From positions 1-64,000 of the forward strand of contig CASGCE010000035.1 of the NCBI GenBank assembly GCA_949299935.1: DNA of 64,000 bases. The letters run 5' to 3'. This document shows, one piece after another, positions 42,198-51,286 of the stretch. Under the pieces are notes generated by a model that was not told where the DNA came from, did no database searches, and was given only the letters and a program-made list of their open reading frames with translations. The DNA is from an uncultured bacterium. GTDB lineage: Bacteria; Cyanobacteriota; Vampirovibrionia; Gastranaerophilales; Gastranaerophilaceae. Made by a program: the position numbers and the translations under genes. The first letter of the stretch is position 1, and every line of letters starts with the position of its first letter.

Positions 42198-44462
42198 TTA
42201 AGCTTTCAAAAGTTCAAATACCCGAAACTCACCATTTTTAAGCTCTTTCAGCTCCAAATCGTGTCCGCAATTTTCACAAATATTTTTCTCAAATTTGTCT
42301 TTACTTAATACATGCTCTCCAACTATAGTATAATCAACGGGTAAATGTACCGTCTTATTAAATACGGTTTCCCCCTCAACCCATTCTTGATACGTGCTGT
42401 CATCGGTTTTAGATATTTTTTCGACGGGATATTTATAATTAGCAGCTACTAAAAAAGCTATTTTAGACGGCTCTTTCGTAATAAGCCATGCGGCAAAACC
42501 ATCCTCATCCTGTTCAATAATTTGTGCCTCACCCTGATTAATTACTGGTTGAGTTTTGACAAATACGTCAATGGCGTTAAATTTATTGTAAAAATCCTGA
42601 TTACATTCTCTTGGCATGGAAACTTCTTCGCCTATGGCATGCTCAATACCTCTTTGAGTAAAACTCTCGTCACCGTCAACGTAAAGCATTGGTCGCTGAG
42701 CAAACTTACCGCCCGGCAAAAATTTGTACTTAAACCACTTAAACAAAGCACCATCCTCGCCTAATTGTCCAGGATACTGGTCTATACAACGGAATTCACC
42801 ATCTTGATTATTATATGTTTTTAGTATGGACAGGTAATTACCGGGTTTAAATTTTGTATTATAATTTGCCAAATATTGATTATCCGCAGTAATTTGTTCG
42901 GGGTTTTTAGAAAATTGCGAAACAATATCGTTACCCCACAAGATATCAAACGCCATGTCCTCATGGTATTCTTTATAAAAATTATCCCACAGCATATATT
43001 CCGCAAGCGTAGCAAAATAAGGGATTTTTTCCTTCATGGCTCTGTTCAATCTTCCGAGCACAACTCTTGGCGCACGGTAACTTATCGGGATATTGTTCAT
43101 TTCAGAAACATCATCAACAACATGATCTATGTGATCCACACGAAATCCGTCAAAATTATATTCGGCCTGTAGATTCTTCATATAACTGATAAAATACTCA
43201 ACTACAGGTTCATTAAGATTTCCGTTTTCAAGGAAAACGAAATAATATGGCGTTTGACAATCCAAATTAGCAAAACACGTAACATCCTCACCCTTGTAAT
43301 CATAATGCTTAAACGTAGGATAAGTACCACAAACGCTCATCTTATCATAAACAGGAACACCCGCAGAACACCAAGCACCGCCGGGTGCCGGCCAAAGTCC
43401 TTCTTTTATCAGTGCCTGAATTATTTCAAGCTGCTTTGTTATATCACTCTCACTCAATTTTTTGTCAACTTTTATGTTCTCAATTCTTGCAACAACCTCT
43501 TTTACACGCCTGTGAATTTTACTTTGAGGCAGTTTTTCTAGCATTTTATTTGAATATTCTTTTTTGTACTCATCCATTTTCACTTCAAATTGGTTTAAAA
43601 TATTACGGTAATATTCGCTCAAATCGCCAGAATTGTCACCCTGCTTATAAATTCCTTTAACAACTTCAACATCCTCGTTATCATAATTATCCGTCATTAA
43701 TTTTGCCAGTTTTTCAACCTCAGCATCAAGCTCCTTATCCAGCAAAGAAATGTCAAACCAACGTGCGATTTGAGGATTTGCAAGCACTGACTTAGAAAAT
43801 CTTCCAGTCTGAGGTAATATGTCATATATAACAGGATGACCAGCCAGCTGGGCCATCTGGATAAACGTTCTGACCTGACCTTTTGCATCCAAACCCGTTA
43901 TTTTCTCAATTTCTTTATCTAAAAGATTTTCACTTACACCCGAACTTTTGGGCAAATAAGCGCAACCAAATTCTCTGGGATGAAAAGGTATAAGATAAAT
44001 AGTCGTATTGTATATACCACAAGCTTGATTGCCTGAAGGCAAGATCAATAGCTGTTTAAGCCAATCAATAAACTTTCCGGCTTCACCTTTTTTGTCGCCC
44101 AGACCTGCAAGGTTAATTAACTTTATGTTATGCCCTTCTTTTTTTATCCAATCCGCATCATTTTCGTTATTACGTGCAAGTACGCTTAATTTTTCAAAAC
44201 GGAATTTCCCGTCGTAAAACACACCTTCTTTAATCCATTTTTCCCGTAACGCAAAAAGTGTTTCGGCACAGGTCAGTTCTTTAAGGGCCTTATAATATGG
44301 ATAAGGCAAATATCCGTTGTCTTTTACAATATTTTTTAAATACTCTTTTCTGTCAGAAGGAATATTCTCGACTTCAAATTCATCACACAACTTTGAATAA
44401 ACTTCATTCAATTTTTCATACATCGGCTCCACTTTTTTTGTAAATAAAAAATCGAAAATCAT
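42198..44462 (-). CDS. GH13-like glycoside hydrolase, divergent
   Basis: 754 residues, ATG at 44462 behind GGGGGA. The (beta/alpha)8 catalytic pattern of GH13 is visible: FDGFRVDHIDHV near 436-447 (nucleophile Asp), ATLAEYM near 482 (acid/base Glu), and YVDGDESF near 592 (transition-state Asp region). About 370 residues before the first catalytic block form an unusual N-terminal extension. The C-terminus has ICENCGHDLELKEL, a possible zinc ribbon half. Alpha-amylase, glucanotransferase or phosphorylase activity cannot be told apart. Probably acts on storage glycogen or dietary alpha-glucan in the cytoplasm, as no signal peptide is seen. Confidence 0.7.
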   Translation of the reverse strand: MIFDFLFTKKVEPMYEKLNEVYSKLCDEFEVENIPSDRKEYLKNIVKDNGYLPYPYYKALKELTCAETLFALREKWIKEGVFYDGKFRFEKLSVLARNNENDADWIKKEGHNIKLINLAGLGDKKGEAGKFIDWLKQLLILPSGNQACGIYNTTIYLIPFHPREFGCAYLPKSSGVSENLLDKEIEKITGLDAKGQVRTFIQMAQLAGHPVIYDILPQTGRFSKSVLANPQIARWFDISLLDKELDAEVEKLAKLMTDNYDNEDVEVVKGIYKQGDNSGDLSEYYRNILNQFEVKMDEYKKEYSNKMLEKLPQSKIHRRVKEVVARIENIKVDKKLSESDITKQLEIIQALIKEGLWPAPGGAWCSAGVPVYDKMSVCGTYPTFKHYDYKGEDVTCFANLDCQTPYYFVFLENGNLNEPVVEYFISYMKNLQAEYNFDGFRVDHIDHVVDDVSEMNNIPISYRAPRVVLGRLNRAMKEKIPYFATLAEYMLWDNFYKEYHEDMAFDILWGNDIVSQFSKNPEQITADNQYLANYNTKFKPGNYLSILKTYNNQDGEFRCIDQYPGQLGEDGALFKWFKYKFLPGGKFAQRPMLYVDGDESFTQRGIEHAIGEEVSMPRECNQDFYNKFNAIDVFVKTQPVINQGEAQIIEQDEDGFAAWLITKEPSKIAFLVAANYKYPVEKISKTDDSTYQEWVEGETVFNKTVHLPVDYTIVGEHVLSKDKFEKNICENCGHDLELKELKNGEFRVFELLKA

Positions 44463-44608
44463 GACAGTTTCCCCCTAGTAAATGAATTATAACATAAAAT
44501 ATATTTTTCAAATCGACTGATTTTCAAAATAATATTGTCCGGTTGGGTAATGGAATTAACATTGCGGGTATTCTTAAATTGACATATCAAGAAAAGAGGT
44601 AATAAAAA

Positions 44609-45301
44609 ATGACAAATTCTAAAGAAGCGAAAAAGGCTGACAATACAATCAAACTGGTTATTGTAGAAGATTTCAAACTAACAAGGGTAGGACTTAGATG
44701 CGCACTTAATGCCAATCCTGACCTTAACGTAGTGGCAGAATCGGAGGATGCAATCGAAGGTCTAAAACTAATAGAAAGGTACAAACCTGACATAGTACTT
44801 ATGGATCTGGGGCTTCCCGGAATGAACGGAATTGAAGCCATGCAAAAAATCAGAGAATTTTCAAACGACATAAAAATAATAGCATTAACCTCGCACGACA
44901 GAGAAGAAGAAGTAATTGCAGCATTAAGCTCCGGAGCGAATGCTTACTGTTTGAAAGATATTGATCCGATAAAACTTGCAGATGTAATAAGGGATGTATC
45001 AAGCGGAGTATGCTGGATAGATCCGGTTGTAGCCAAAATGGCATTAAATTCACTGCCAAAGATAGATAATTTGGGATTTTTGCCTAATAAATCTCAAGGC
45101 GAAGGCAGAGTTCCACTGACAGAAAGAGAATACGAAGTACTAAAACACCTGGTAACCGGCAAAAGCAACACCGAAATAGCAAAGGAATTAATAGTAAGCG
45201 TTCATACCGCAAAAGCGCACGTATGTTCCATTTTGCAAAAAATGTGTGTTAATGACCGAGTACAAGCAGCCGTCAAAGCGGTAAAAGAAGGCATGGTTTA
45301 A
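44609..45301 (+). CDS. NarL/FixJ-type response regulator
   Basis: 230 residues. The receiver domain (13-130) has the phosphoacceptor Asp in IVLMDLGLPGMNG, acidic IVEDF, Thr in IIALTSHD and Lys in YCLKDIDP. The LuxR-type output domain (about 165-230) has LTEREYEVLKHLVTGKSNTEIA and SVHTAKAHVCSILQKM. It has a good AGAGGTAAT site. No histidine kinase is adjacent. The partner and target genes cannot be read from here. Confidence 0.93.
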   Translation: MTNSKEAKKADNTIKLVIVEDFKLTRVGLRCALNANPDLNVVAESEDAIEGLKLIERYKPDIVLMDLGLPGMNGIEAMQKIREFSNDIKIIALTSHDREEEVIAALSSGANAYCLKDIDPIKLADVIRDVSSGVCWIDPVVAKMALNSLPKIDNLGFLPNKSQGEGRVPLTEREYEVLKHLVTGKSNTEIAKELIVSVHTAKAHVCSILQKMCVNDRVQAAVKAVKEGMV

Positions 45302-45321
45302 AATCAATTTTTAATAGCAGA

Positions 45322-45356
45322 CCAAAAGGAAACAGAAATATTCTGTTTCCTTTTGG
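45322..45356. terminator. Bidirectional terminator after the response regulator
   Basis: A 16-bp perfect stem (CCAAAAGGAAACAGAA with TTCTGTTTCCTTTTGG) around a 3-nt ATA loop. It also lies just downstream of tRNA-Ala on the minus strand. Confidence 0.8.
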
Positions 45357-45363
45357 AGTTTAA

Positions 45364-45436
45364 TGGAGCGTAGGGGACTCGAACCCCTGACCCCGACACT
45401 GCCAGTGTCGTGCGCTACCAACTGCGCTAACGCCCC
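45364..45436 (-). tRNA. tRNA-Ala (GGC)
   Basis: Minus-strand cloverleaf. Acceptor GGGGCGT pairs with ACGCTCC (one G-T pair), discriminator A. Anticodon arm CGACA-CTGGCAG-TGTCG carries GGC. T-arm GGTTCGAGTCC. Confidence 0.95.
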
Positions 45437-45535
45437 TCAACCGGTCCATGTAACCCTTTGGGCAGACTTTTGGGATACATGCACAATGAATCTATTTTGC
45501 TGCAATTACAAAGTAATAACAAACTCCTTTAAAAA

Positions 45536-45614
45536 TGGGCATGAAGAGACTCGAACTCCCACGCGTTAGCACTAGTTCCTAAGACTAGCGTGTCTACCAT
45601 TCCACCACATGCCC
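45536..45614 (-). tRNA. tRNA-Leu (TAG)
   Basis: Minus-strand class II cloverleaf, 79 nt with a variable arm. Acceptor GGGCATG pairs with CATGCCC, discriminator A. Anticodon arm CTAGT-CTTAGGA-ACTAG carries TAG. T-arm GAGTTCGAGTCTC. Confidence 0.92.
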
Positions 45615-45691
45615 AGATTAACTTTTCAAGCGACAACATACCGCCTTCCATTAATCTATATTAATCCAAGAACAATGTCAAGTCTTTATTC

Positions 45692-45720
45692 TTGCCCGTT
45701 GTGTTTTTTTATGCAATAAT
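45692..45720 (+). promoter_or_regulatory. Promoter of the ABC exporter gene
   Basis: TTGCCC, 17-bp spacer ending in TGC, AATAAT at 45715-45720: an extended -10 promoter 32 nt before the ATG. Confidence 0.55.
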
Positions 45721-45752
45721 TTAATCATGCCATACTTATAAAAAGGGATTTT

Positions 45753-47582
45753 ATGGAATATAAATTAAAAGACACTATTTCTAAGGATGCTTTTAGGTAC
45801 GGTTATTTGCTTAAAAAAATATATCCTTACATCAGGCCTTACTGGGGCAGAATAATATTGAACATTTTAATTGCCATACCTTTAGGGCTTCTGGATGGTG
45901 TTGTTGCGCTTTCTTTGAGACCGTATATGGATTTGGTTATTAACGGCAACCCTTCCGTAACCTACAATGTTATGGGACATAATCTTCAGGTTCAATCAAG
46001 TTTTGCAGCTATAATACCCATCGGTATAATTCTTTTTGCTGCGTTTCAGGGGATATTGAAATACGTCAGCCACTATTTAACCGATTGGCTTGGGCAAAAA
46101 ATTTCCAATGCTTTAAAAATTGATTTATTCAAAAAATTAACCTCATTGGATCCGCAATTTTACGACATTAATTCATCAGGACTAGTACTGACGAGATTTT
46201 TATCCGACCCCGATGCTGCATCTAAAAATATTATAAACAATCTACAATCTTTCATATCTACTGCATTCGGAATTGTAGGACTTGTTGCAGTACTTTTATA
46301 TAATTCTTGGCAGCTTGCCATAGTCGGTGTTACCGTAATGGCAATTGCAATCACTCCGGTTACTTTCATAAGAAAAAAAATTAAATCAGTTTCTAACGCC
46401 TCGATGGTTGTCGGCGGAAACATGACAACAAACTTCAACGAAACCTTTGCCGGTAACAAAATTGTTGCAGCCTATAATCTTCAAAACGAGCAGAATAAAA
46501 AATTCGAAAAACAAATCCATCAACAATTTGACCTTGCAATGTCCTTAACAAAACGTGTCGGATGGATGTCACCAATAATGTATTTTGTATGTTCGATAGG
46601 AATTGCTCTTGTTTTTTGGTACGGGACACACCTAATTTTGACGGGTAAATTAACAGCCGGAAGTATGATGTCGTTTGTGACTTCGCTGTTACTTTTATAC
46701 AAACCCGTTAAAAATCTCGGAAATACTCTCACCGGATTACAAACAACCTTTGTTGCGATGGGACGTGTATTTGAGTTATTTGATTTAACCCCTCATTTAA
46801 CGGATAAAACTAATGCTCTTGAGCTATACGGGTTAAACAACGAAATAAGTTTTAACAATGTATATTTTGAATATGAACCCGGAATACCTGTTTTGAAGAA
46901 CATAAACCTTAAAGTTCTTAAAAATGAAACTATAGCACTTGTGGGAAATTCCGGCGGGGGAAAAAGTACACTGGTAAATCTCATACCAAGATTTTACGAT
47001 ATCACAAAAGGATCAATTGAATTTGACGGAATAGACATTAAAAACTATACACTCAAATCATTAAGAAACAATATTTCATTTGTTTTCCAGGATAATTACC
47101 TGTTTTCCGGCACGATAAAAGAAAATATACTCATGGGCAATTCAAAAGCAAGTGATGAAGAAATCACAAAAGTTATAAAAATGGCACACTTAGAGGAATT
47201 TATAGCCACACTTGAACTCGGTGCGGACACTTATGTGGGAGAATACGGCACAACACTGTCTGGCGGACAGCGACAGCGCATTGCAATTGCACGTGCAATG
47301 CTTAAAGATGCACCCATTGTCATTTTGGATGAAGCGACTTCTGCTTTAGACAATGAATCAGAAGCAATAGTTCAGAAAGCTCTCGATAATCTCATACAAA
47401 ATAAAACAGTATTTGTCATAGCGCACAGACTTTCCACAATTAAAAATGCCGACAGAATTGCTGTTATCAACGAAGGTGAACTCACCGAAATAGGGACACA
47501 CGACGAATTAATGAAAATTAATAACGGAAAATACAAACACTTATACGAAATGCAATTTAAGAAACAAGAGGAATTATGCTAA
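45753..47582 (+). CDS. ABC exporter, MsbA-like half-transporter
   Basis: 609 residues. Six membrane helices in the first 320 residues (LNILIAIPLGLLDGVVALSL, then YVSHYLTDWLGQKISNALK). ATPase half: Walker A VGNSGGGKSTL near 395, signature LSGGQRQRIAIARAM near 504, Walker B VILDEATSALDNE, and H-loop IAHRLSTIKN. The start has an AAAAAGGGATTT site. An MsbA-like lipid A flippase fits the Gram-negative-type cell wall and the lpxK gene at 56-57 kb. A peptide exporter is an alternative. It overlaps the following small gene by 7 nt. Confidence 0.85.
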   Translation: MEYKLKDTISKDAFRYGYLLKKIYPYIRPYWGRIILNILIAIPLGLLDGVVALSLRPYMDLVINGNPSVTYNVMGHNLQVQSSFAAIIPIGIILFAAFQGILKYVSHYLTDWLGQKISNALKIDLFKKLTSLDPQFYDINSSGLVLTRFLSDPDAASKNIINNLQSFISTAFGIVGLVAVLLYNSWQLAIVGVTVMAIAITPVTFIRKKIKSVSNASMVVGGNMTTNFNETFAGNKIVAAYNLQNEQNKKFEKQIHQQFDLAMSLTKRVGWMSPIMYFVCSIGIALVFWYGTHLILTGKLTAGSMMSFVTSLLLLYKPVKNLGNTLTGLQTTFVAMGRVFELFDLTPHLTDKTNALELYGLNNEISFNNVYFEYEPGIPVLKNINLKVLKNETIALVGNSGGGKSTLVNLIPRFYDITKGSIEFDGIDIKNYTLKSLRNNISFVFQDNYLFSGTIKENILMGNSKASDEEITKVIKMAHLEEFIATLELGADTYVGEYGTTLSGGQRQRIAIARAMLKDAPIVILDEATSALDNESEAIVQKALDNLIQNKTVFVIAHRLSTIKNADRIAVINEGELTEIGTHDELMKINNGKYKHLYEMQFKKQEELC

Positions 47583-47911
47583 ATTTAATTATCAAAAAAT
47601 GGATTGAACCATACAAACTTTTAGAAACTATAAAGGAATACTCTGTTACTGAGGAATTCACCTTTGACGGGTCAAACAAAGCCATTTTAAAACAACATTT
47701 TCTAAAACAATTAAGGGATACCAAAGGCTTTGGTCTATACATGAAAAATGTAAACAAATTTTATATTTTTGATACAAATGTAAATGTAAAAAATGTTGTT
47801 ACAAAAGAATTTAACCTGGACGAAAAAGATTATGAATTAACCGAAGATGAGCACAAACCGTTTGAAATGATAGATTCAGGAGAAGCTGAGGCTTCTATAG
47901 TAACTTATTAA
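47576..47911 (+). CDS. Small protein translationally coupled to the ABC exporter
   Basis: 111 residues. Its ATG overlaps the exporter stop (ATGCTAA), so translation is coupled. The N-terminus is Lys-rich with KWIEPYKLLETI. The C-terminus is acidic (ELTEDEHKPFEMIDSGEAE). No signal peptide or membrane span. No family recognised. Coupling hints that it partners the exporter. Confidence 0.6.
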   Translation: MLNLIIKKWIEPYKLLETIKEYSVTEEFTFDGSNKAILKQHFLKQLRDTKGFGLYMKNVNKFYIFDTNVNVKNVVTKEFNLDEKDYELTEDEHKPFEMIDSGEAEASIVTY

Positions 47912-47979
47912 AATTTCTTTACAACAAGGCAATTATTCAATAAAATTTCACTTTATAAATATACAAAGGGGATATTTAA

Positions 47980-48702
47980 TTGAATATTTGGGCACTAAAT
48001 AATTTTTATACATATAACAGACCAACTCATATGATGGGATGCAATCCGTTTATGGTCATGGGAATACCGTACTATAGACCGATTGCAATGGGTGTATTTA
48101 AATATCCAAAACCTTTTTTCATGACGTTCCGTCCGTGCATTTTTATGGGTATGGGGATCTATCCCCCAATGAATAATAATATATTTTCAATCTACCGATT
48201 ACCACAGAATATAATGCCGGCGGATTCAGGTACAAATTATTCGCTATCTAACAACGTCAGCAAACCGTTACCCACGACTAACAAAGCAGACAACGATGCA
48301 ACTAAAATAAAGCCCAAACAGAAAATAAGGTACAACGCCAAAAAAGGAAAGAAACTTGCGCAAATTATTGCAACGCGCTCAAGCGAAGGCGGATTTGATA
48401 ATTACTGTGCAAGGAACGTCAAAAAAGCTATAGAAGATGCCGGTTTAGGGGAATATAAAAACGGAGATGCCTATCAAATGGCAGAGATTTTATCAAAAAA
48501 TAAAAACTTTAAAGAAATTTCTACCAAAAACATCAACTTATCGACCCTTCCGGCGGGGTGCGTTTTGGTATATGACAAAGGAGTAGCCGGCTACAGTTCG
48601 AAATACGGTCATACGGAAATCACTCTTGGGGACGGGACAGCAGCAAGTGGCGGGATAACTCATAATATAAAACGAGGCGCTCGGGTATTCATGCCGGTCT
48701 AA
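47980..48702 (+). CDS. CHAP-like amidase with Met/aromatic-rich N-terminus
   Basis: 240 residues from a TTG start behind AAAGGGGA. The C-terminal half has a CHAP/NlpC-type core: GGFDNYCARNVKKAIE (Cys nucleophile), then a strand with GCVLVYDKGVAG and YGHTEITLGDG (His). This would hydrolyse peptidoglycan bonds. Residues 1-75 are rich in Met, Phe, Tyr and Pro (MMGCNPFMVMGIPYY and similar). No clear signal peptide, so the export route is unknown. It converges on coaE with a 4-nt overlap. Confidence 0.65.
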   Translation: MNIWALNNFYTYNRPTHMMGCNPFMVMGIPYYRPIAMGVFKYPKPFFMTFRPCIFMGMGIYPPMNNNIFSIYRLPQNIMPADSGTNYSLSNNVSKPLPTTNKADNDATKIKPKQKIRYNAKKGKKLAQIIATRSSEGGFDNYCARNVKKAIEDAGLGEYKNGDAYQMAEILSKNKNFKEISTKNINLSTLPAGCVLVYDKGVAGYSSKYGHTEITLGDGTAASGGITHNIKRGARVFMPV

Positions 48703-49259
48703 AATATTTTACTAACCTGTTTTTGCAAATCTTCAAGAGAGCCATTATTGTTAATTATAATATCAGCTTTGGACAATTTATCCTGCTGATTATCCTGCGA
48801 TTTTATCCTTAATTCGGCATAATCCTTTGAAAATCCGTTCCTTGAAATAAGTCTTTTAATACGAATATTATCATCAGCATATACCAAAACAATCTTATCA
48901 AACATATTCTCCATGCCAGCCTCAAACAAGAGAGGAACGGAAACAAAAACATATTTTTCGGATTTATTTTCGAGCAAAAATTCCCGAATTTTTTTGCGAA
49001 TAGGGGGATGAAGGATATCGTTAAGCTTTGCAAGCATTTTTTTGTCATTGAAAACAACCTTACCCAACTTAACCCGAGAGATAACGTTCCCCAGAGTAAT
49101 ATCGTAATCCTTGAAAACACTTTTAACCTCGGGAGAATTTTCCAAAATTTCGTGTCCGACCTCATCGGCATCAAGGACTTTATATCCTTTGCTTTTCAAA
49201 ATTTTTTCAACCGTACTTTTTCCGGCAGCGATATTACCGGTAATTGCAATTTTAAGCAT
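48699..49259 (-). CDS. coaE: Dephospho-CoA kinase
   Basis: 186 residues. Walker A GNIAAGKST (8-16), DADEVGHEIL, and the CoaE block VSVPLLFEAGMENMFD. It phosphorylates dephospho-CoA in the last step of CoA biosynthesis. CoA is the substrate of NifJ. It overlaps the end of rluB by 8 nt, third gene of an operon. Confidence 0.95.
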   Translation of the reverse strand: MLKIAITGNIAAGKSTVEKILKSKGYKVLDADEVGHEILENSPEVKSVFKDYDITLGNVISRVKLGKVVFNDKKMLAKLNDILHPPIRKKIREFLLENKSEKYVFVSVPLLFEAGMENMFDKIVLVYADDNIRIKRLISRNGFSKDYAELRIKSQDNQQDKLSKADIIINNNGSLEDLQKQVSKIF

Positions 49260-49986
49260 TTCCTGAAATCCTGTTTAAAAAATTACGTAATTCTTTAATC
49301 TGTCTTGGCTTAATAGGTTTAAACTCACCTTTTTTTAGTCCTTCTAACTGTATTGTAGCATGCTGTATACGTTTCAAAGACTTGACTTCATATCCAAAGT
49401 ATTCAATCATTTTACGAATTTGTCTATTCATACCTTGATATAAAACTATTTGTAATTGAGTATAGTTACTGTCAGCATGCAAGAGGGTAACATCCGCATA
49501 GGCTACCTTACCCTCCTCAATTTCAATACCTTTAGCCATAATTTCAAATTCGTGAGGTCGCATTTTAGCATTTACGGTAACAAGGTAAACCTTTGGGACT
49601 TTTACCGAAGGGTGTGTCAATTCATTAATAAGGTCACCATCATTAGTTAAAATTAAAAGTCCAGTGGAATCTTTATCCAGCCTCCCTACAGGCTTCAAAT
49701 TATACAATTCTTCCGGCAGCAAATCATAAATTGTTTTTCTGCCTTTCTCGTCATCACAGGTTGTTATATATCCTGCAGGCTTGTAAAACCTGTAATAGAG
49801 GTGCTTTACAGGTCTAATGAGTTTTTGATTGACAAAAACCTTGTCCTTATCACCCACAATAAACCCAAGCTCAGTGACTTTTTTGCCGTTAACCAGAACA
49901 ACACCGCTTTCAATCAACTCATCGGCTTTTCTTCTTGAGCAGACCCCTGATGAGGCAATATATTTGTTTAGACGAGTGCCGGACAT
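49252..49986 (-). CDS. rluB: Ribosomal large subunit pseudouridine synthase RluB/RsuA-type
   Basis: 244 residues. An S4 domain (RLNKYIASSGVCSRRKADEL) leads into the RsuA catalytic domain: GRLDKDSTGLLILTNDGDL (Asp nucleophile in RLDKDS), YQGMNRQIRKMI, and a YEVKSLKRIQH end. RluB modifies 23S U2605; RluE or RluF relatives are possible. Overlaps the thioesterase gene by 19 nt. Confidence 0.92.
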   Translation of the reverse strand: MSGTRLNKYIASSGVCSRRKADELIESGVVLVNGKKVTELGFIVGDKDKVFVNQKLIRPVKHLYYRFYKPAGYITTCDDEKGRKTIYDLLPEELYNLKPVGRLDKDSTGLLILTNDGDLINELTHPSVKVPKVYLVTVNAKMRPHEFEIMAKGIEIEEGKVAYADVTLLHADSNYTQLQIVLYQGMNRQIRKMIEYFGYEVKSLKRIQHATIQLEGLKKGEFKPIKPRQIKELRNFLNRISGNA

Positions 49987-50390
49987 TTTAAAGCCTCTTC
50001 AAAAACTTTACATAAACACTCCGGCATTCTTCTGTAAAGCTTGCCGTCGTTGCTGATAGCGACTACATTAAATTCTGCCTCGATAAATAACTTTCCGCTT
50101 TCCTTTGACTTAACGGTTTGTTTGAAGGTTACGGAAAGTGAATTATATTTTTCAACCCAAGTTTCAATAACCACAACATCATCAAGCTTTGCAGAAGCCT
50201 TATATTTGACGTTCATATTCACAACAGGAAGCACAATGTCATTGTTTTTAAGTTCAACAAGACTGTAGCCTCTGTCCTCGCACCACAAAACCCTGCCCTG
50301 CTCAAGCCATCGAAGATACGCCCCATGCCATACAACACCGTAAGCATCAGTATCAGCATAAAATACTTTCTGTTCAAATACGTGTTTCAT
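49968..50390 (-). CDS. Acyl-CoA thioesterase, YbgC/FadM hot-dog family
   Basis: 140 residues from the ATG at 50390. The hot-dog motif DTDAYGVVWHGAYLRWLEQGR carries the catalytic Asp and matches YbgC. The sheet continues with VVIETWVEKYNSLSVTFKQ. It hydrolyses short to medium acyl-CoA or a related thioester. It leads the operon with rluB and coaE. TATAAT (50397-50402) lies exactly 6 nt before the ATG and no Shine-Dalgarno is present, so the message may be leaderless. Confidence 0.85.
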   Translation of the reverse strand: MKHVFEQKVFYADTDAYGVVWHGAYLRWLEQGRVLWCEDRGYSLVELKNNDIVLPVVNMNVKYKASAKLDDVVVIETWVEKYNSLSVTFKQTVKSKESGKLFIEAEFNVVAISNDGKLYRRMPECLCKVFEEALKCPALV

Positions 50391-50396
50391 AAAATT

Positions 50397-50402
50397 ATTA
50401 TA
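50397..50402 (-). promoter_or_regulatory. Extended -10 of the thioesterase-rluB-coaE operon
   Basis: TGC before TATAAT, then six bases to the ATG. Expected transcription start falls on the A of ATG. Confidence 0.55.
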
Positions 50403-50459
50403 GCACGAATTACAATTTATAATATTAAAGCCTCTGTAAACAGAAACAAATCGAAACAT

Positions 50460-51221
50460 CTACCAAGGATAATCATCAGCGATTTTCCACCCGTCATATC
50501 TTATTAGCGCACCGCAGTAGTACCCTGCATAATATCCATATTTGTTATCCTTTGAACATCCGTAATAGCCACGGTTATTTTCGGCCTCCTCGCTGCCTTC
50601 TATAGGACCTGCTTGTGTAAAACATGCTCTGCCTTGCATACAACCCGCAGAAGTCCAAAAACTTATATATGCATTACTCCCTTTACCCCAGGATTTACCG
50701 TCAAATACGAATATATCACGACCGATTCTATTTGGTCCCGCAAGCCCGTTTATGTCAACATAAATCCACAGGTAGCTCATAGTCCCATATTGCACGTCGT
50801 TAAAAAATAATATCATACCGTTTGAAAGAATTACCACTTGGTGATAAATCATGTGCCCTTCACCGGTTCCCGATAAATTCTTAACACTATACTTAGGATA
50901 CATACTCTTAAATTCAGAACGAGTCATTAATTTTGCAGAACGCAAATAGGGCAAATAATATTTTTCTATAAAAACTCCCATCAATTCAGTCCCTGAAATT
51001 TTAGGATAATCCCATGTCGACATAGGACCGTTTTCCGCTTCTGATAACCTTGCCGCATTACTCAAAATCGAATATGCTGCCCTCAGACCTGATACCGTCT
51101 GTTTTTTTTGATATTTTGTTATCAAATTCGGTATCGTCAACACCGCAACTATACCTACCACCGCTAATGTTATTAAAACTTCCGCTAATGTAAAACCGTT
51201 TTTGTAACTATACTTCTTCAT
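50460..51221 (-). CDS. Type IV pilin-like prepilin
   Basis: 253 residues from the ATG at 51221. Prepilin leader MKKYSYKNG is cut before FTLAEVLITLAVVGIVAVLTI, the assembly helix. The globular part is rich in Tyr, Trp and Gly (GHMIYHQVVIL, WIYVDINGLAGPN, then a Cys-rich end with GCMQGRACF and GYYCGAL). DINGLAGPNRIG matches the pilin-like gene at 41279. There is no ribosome binding site: a strong promoter ends 6 nt before the ATG, and a run of nine C lies upstream (51287-51295). Divergent from rubredoxin. Confidence 0.85.
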   Translation of the reverse strand: MKKYSYKNGFTLAEVLITLAVVGIVAVLTIPNLITKYQKKQTVSGLRAAYSILSNAARLSEAENGPMSTWDYPKISGTELMGVFIEKYYLPYLRSAKLMTRSEFKSMYPKYSVKNLSGTGEGHMIYHQVVILSNGMILFFNDVQYGTMSYLWIYVDINGLAGPNRIGRDIFVFDGKSWGKGSNAYISFWTSAGCMQGRACFTQAGPIEGSEEAENNRGYYGCSKDNKYGYYAGYYCGALIRYDGWKIADDYPW

Positions 51222-51227
51222 ATATGA

Positions 51228-51256
51228 ATTATAGCACATAATGTCGGTTAGGTCAA
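51228..51256 (-). promoter_or_regulatory. Leaderless promoter of the pilin-like gene
   Basis: TTGACC (51251-51256), 17-bp spacer ending in TGC, TATAAT (51228-51233), then six bases to the ATG. This is the best-formed of the leaderless promoters in the window. Confidence 0.75.
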
Positions 51257-51286
51257 AACCCTTGCTATTTCTACTTAGAGGAGTCG

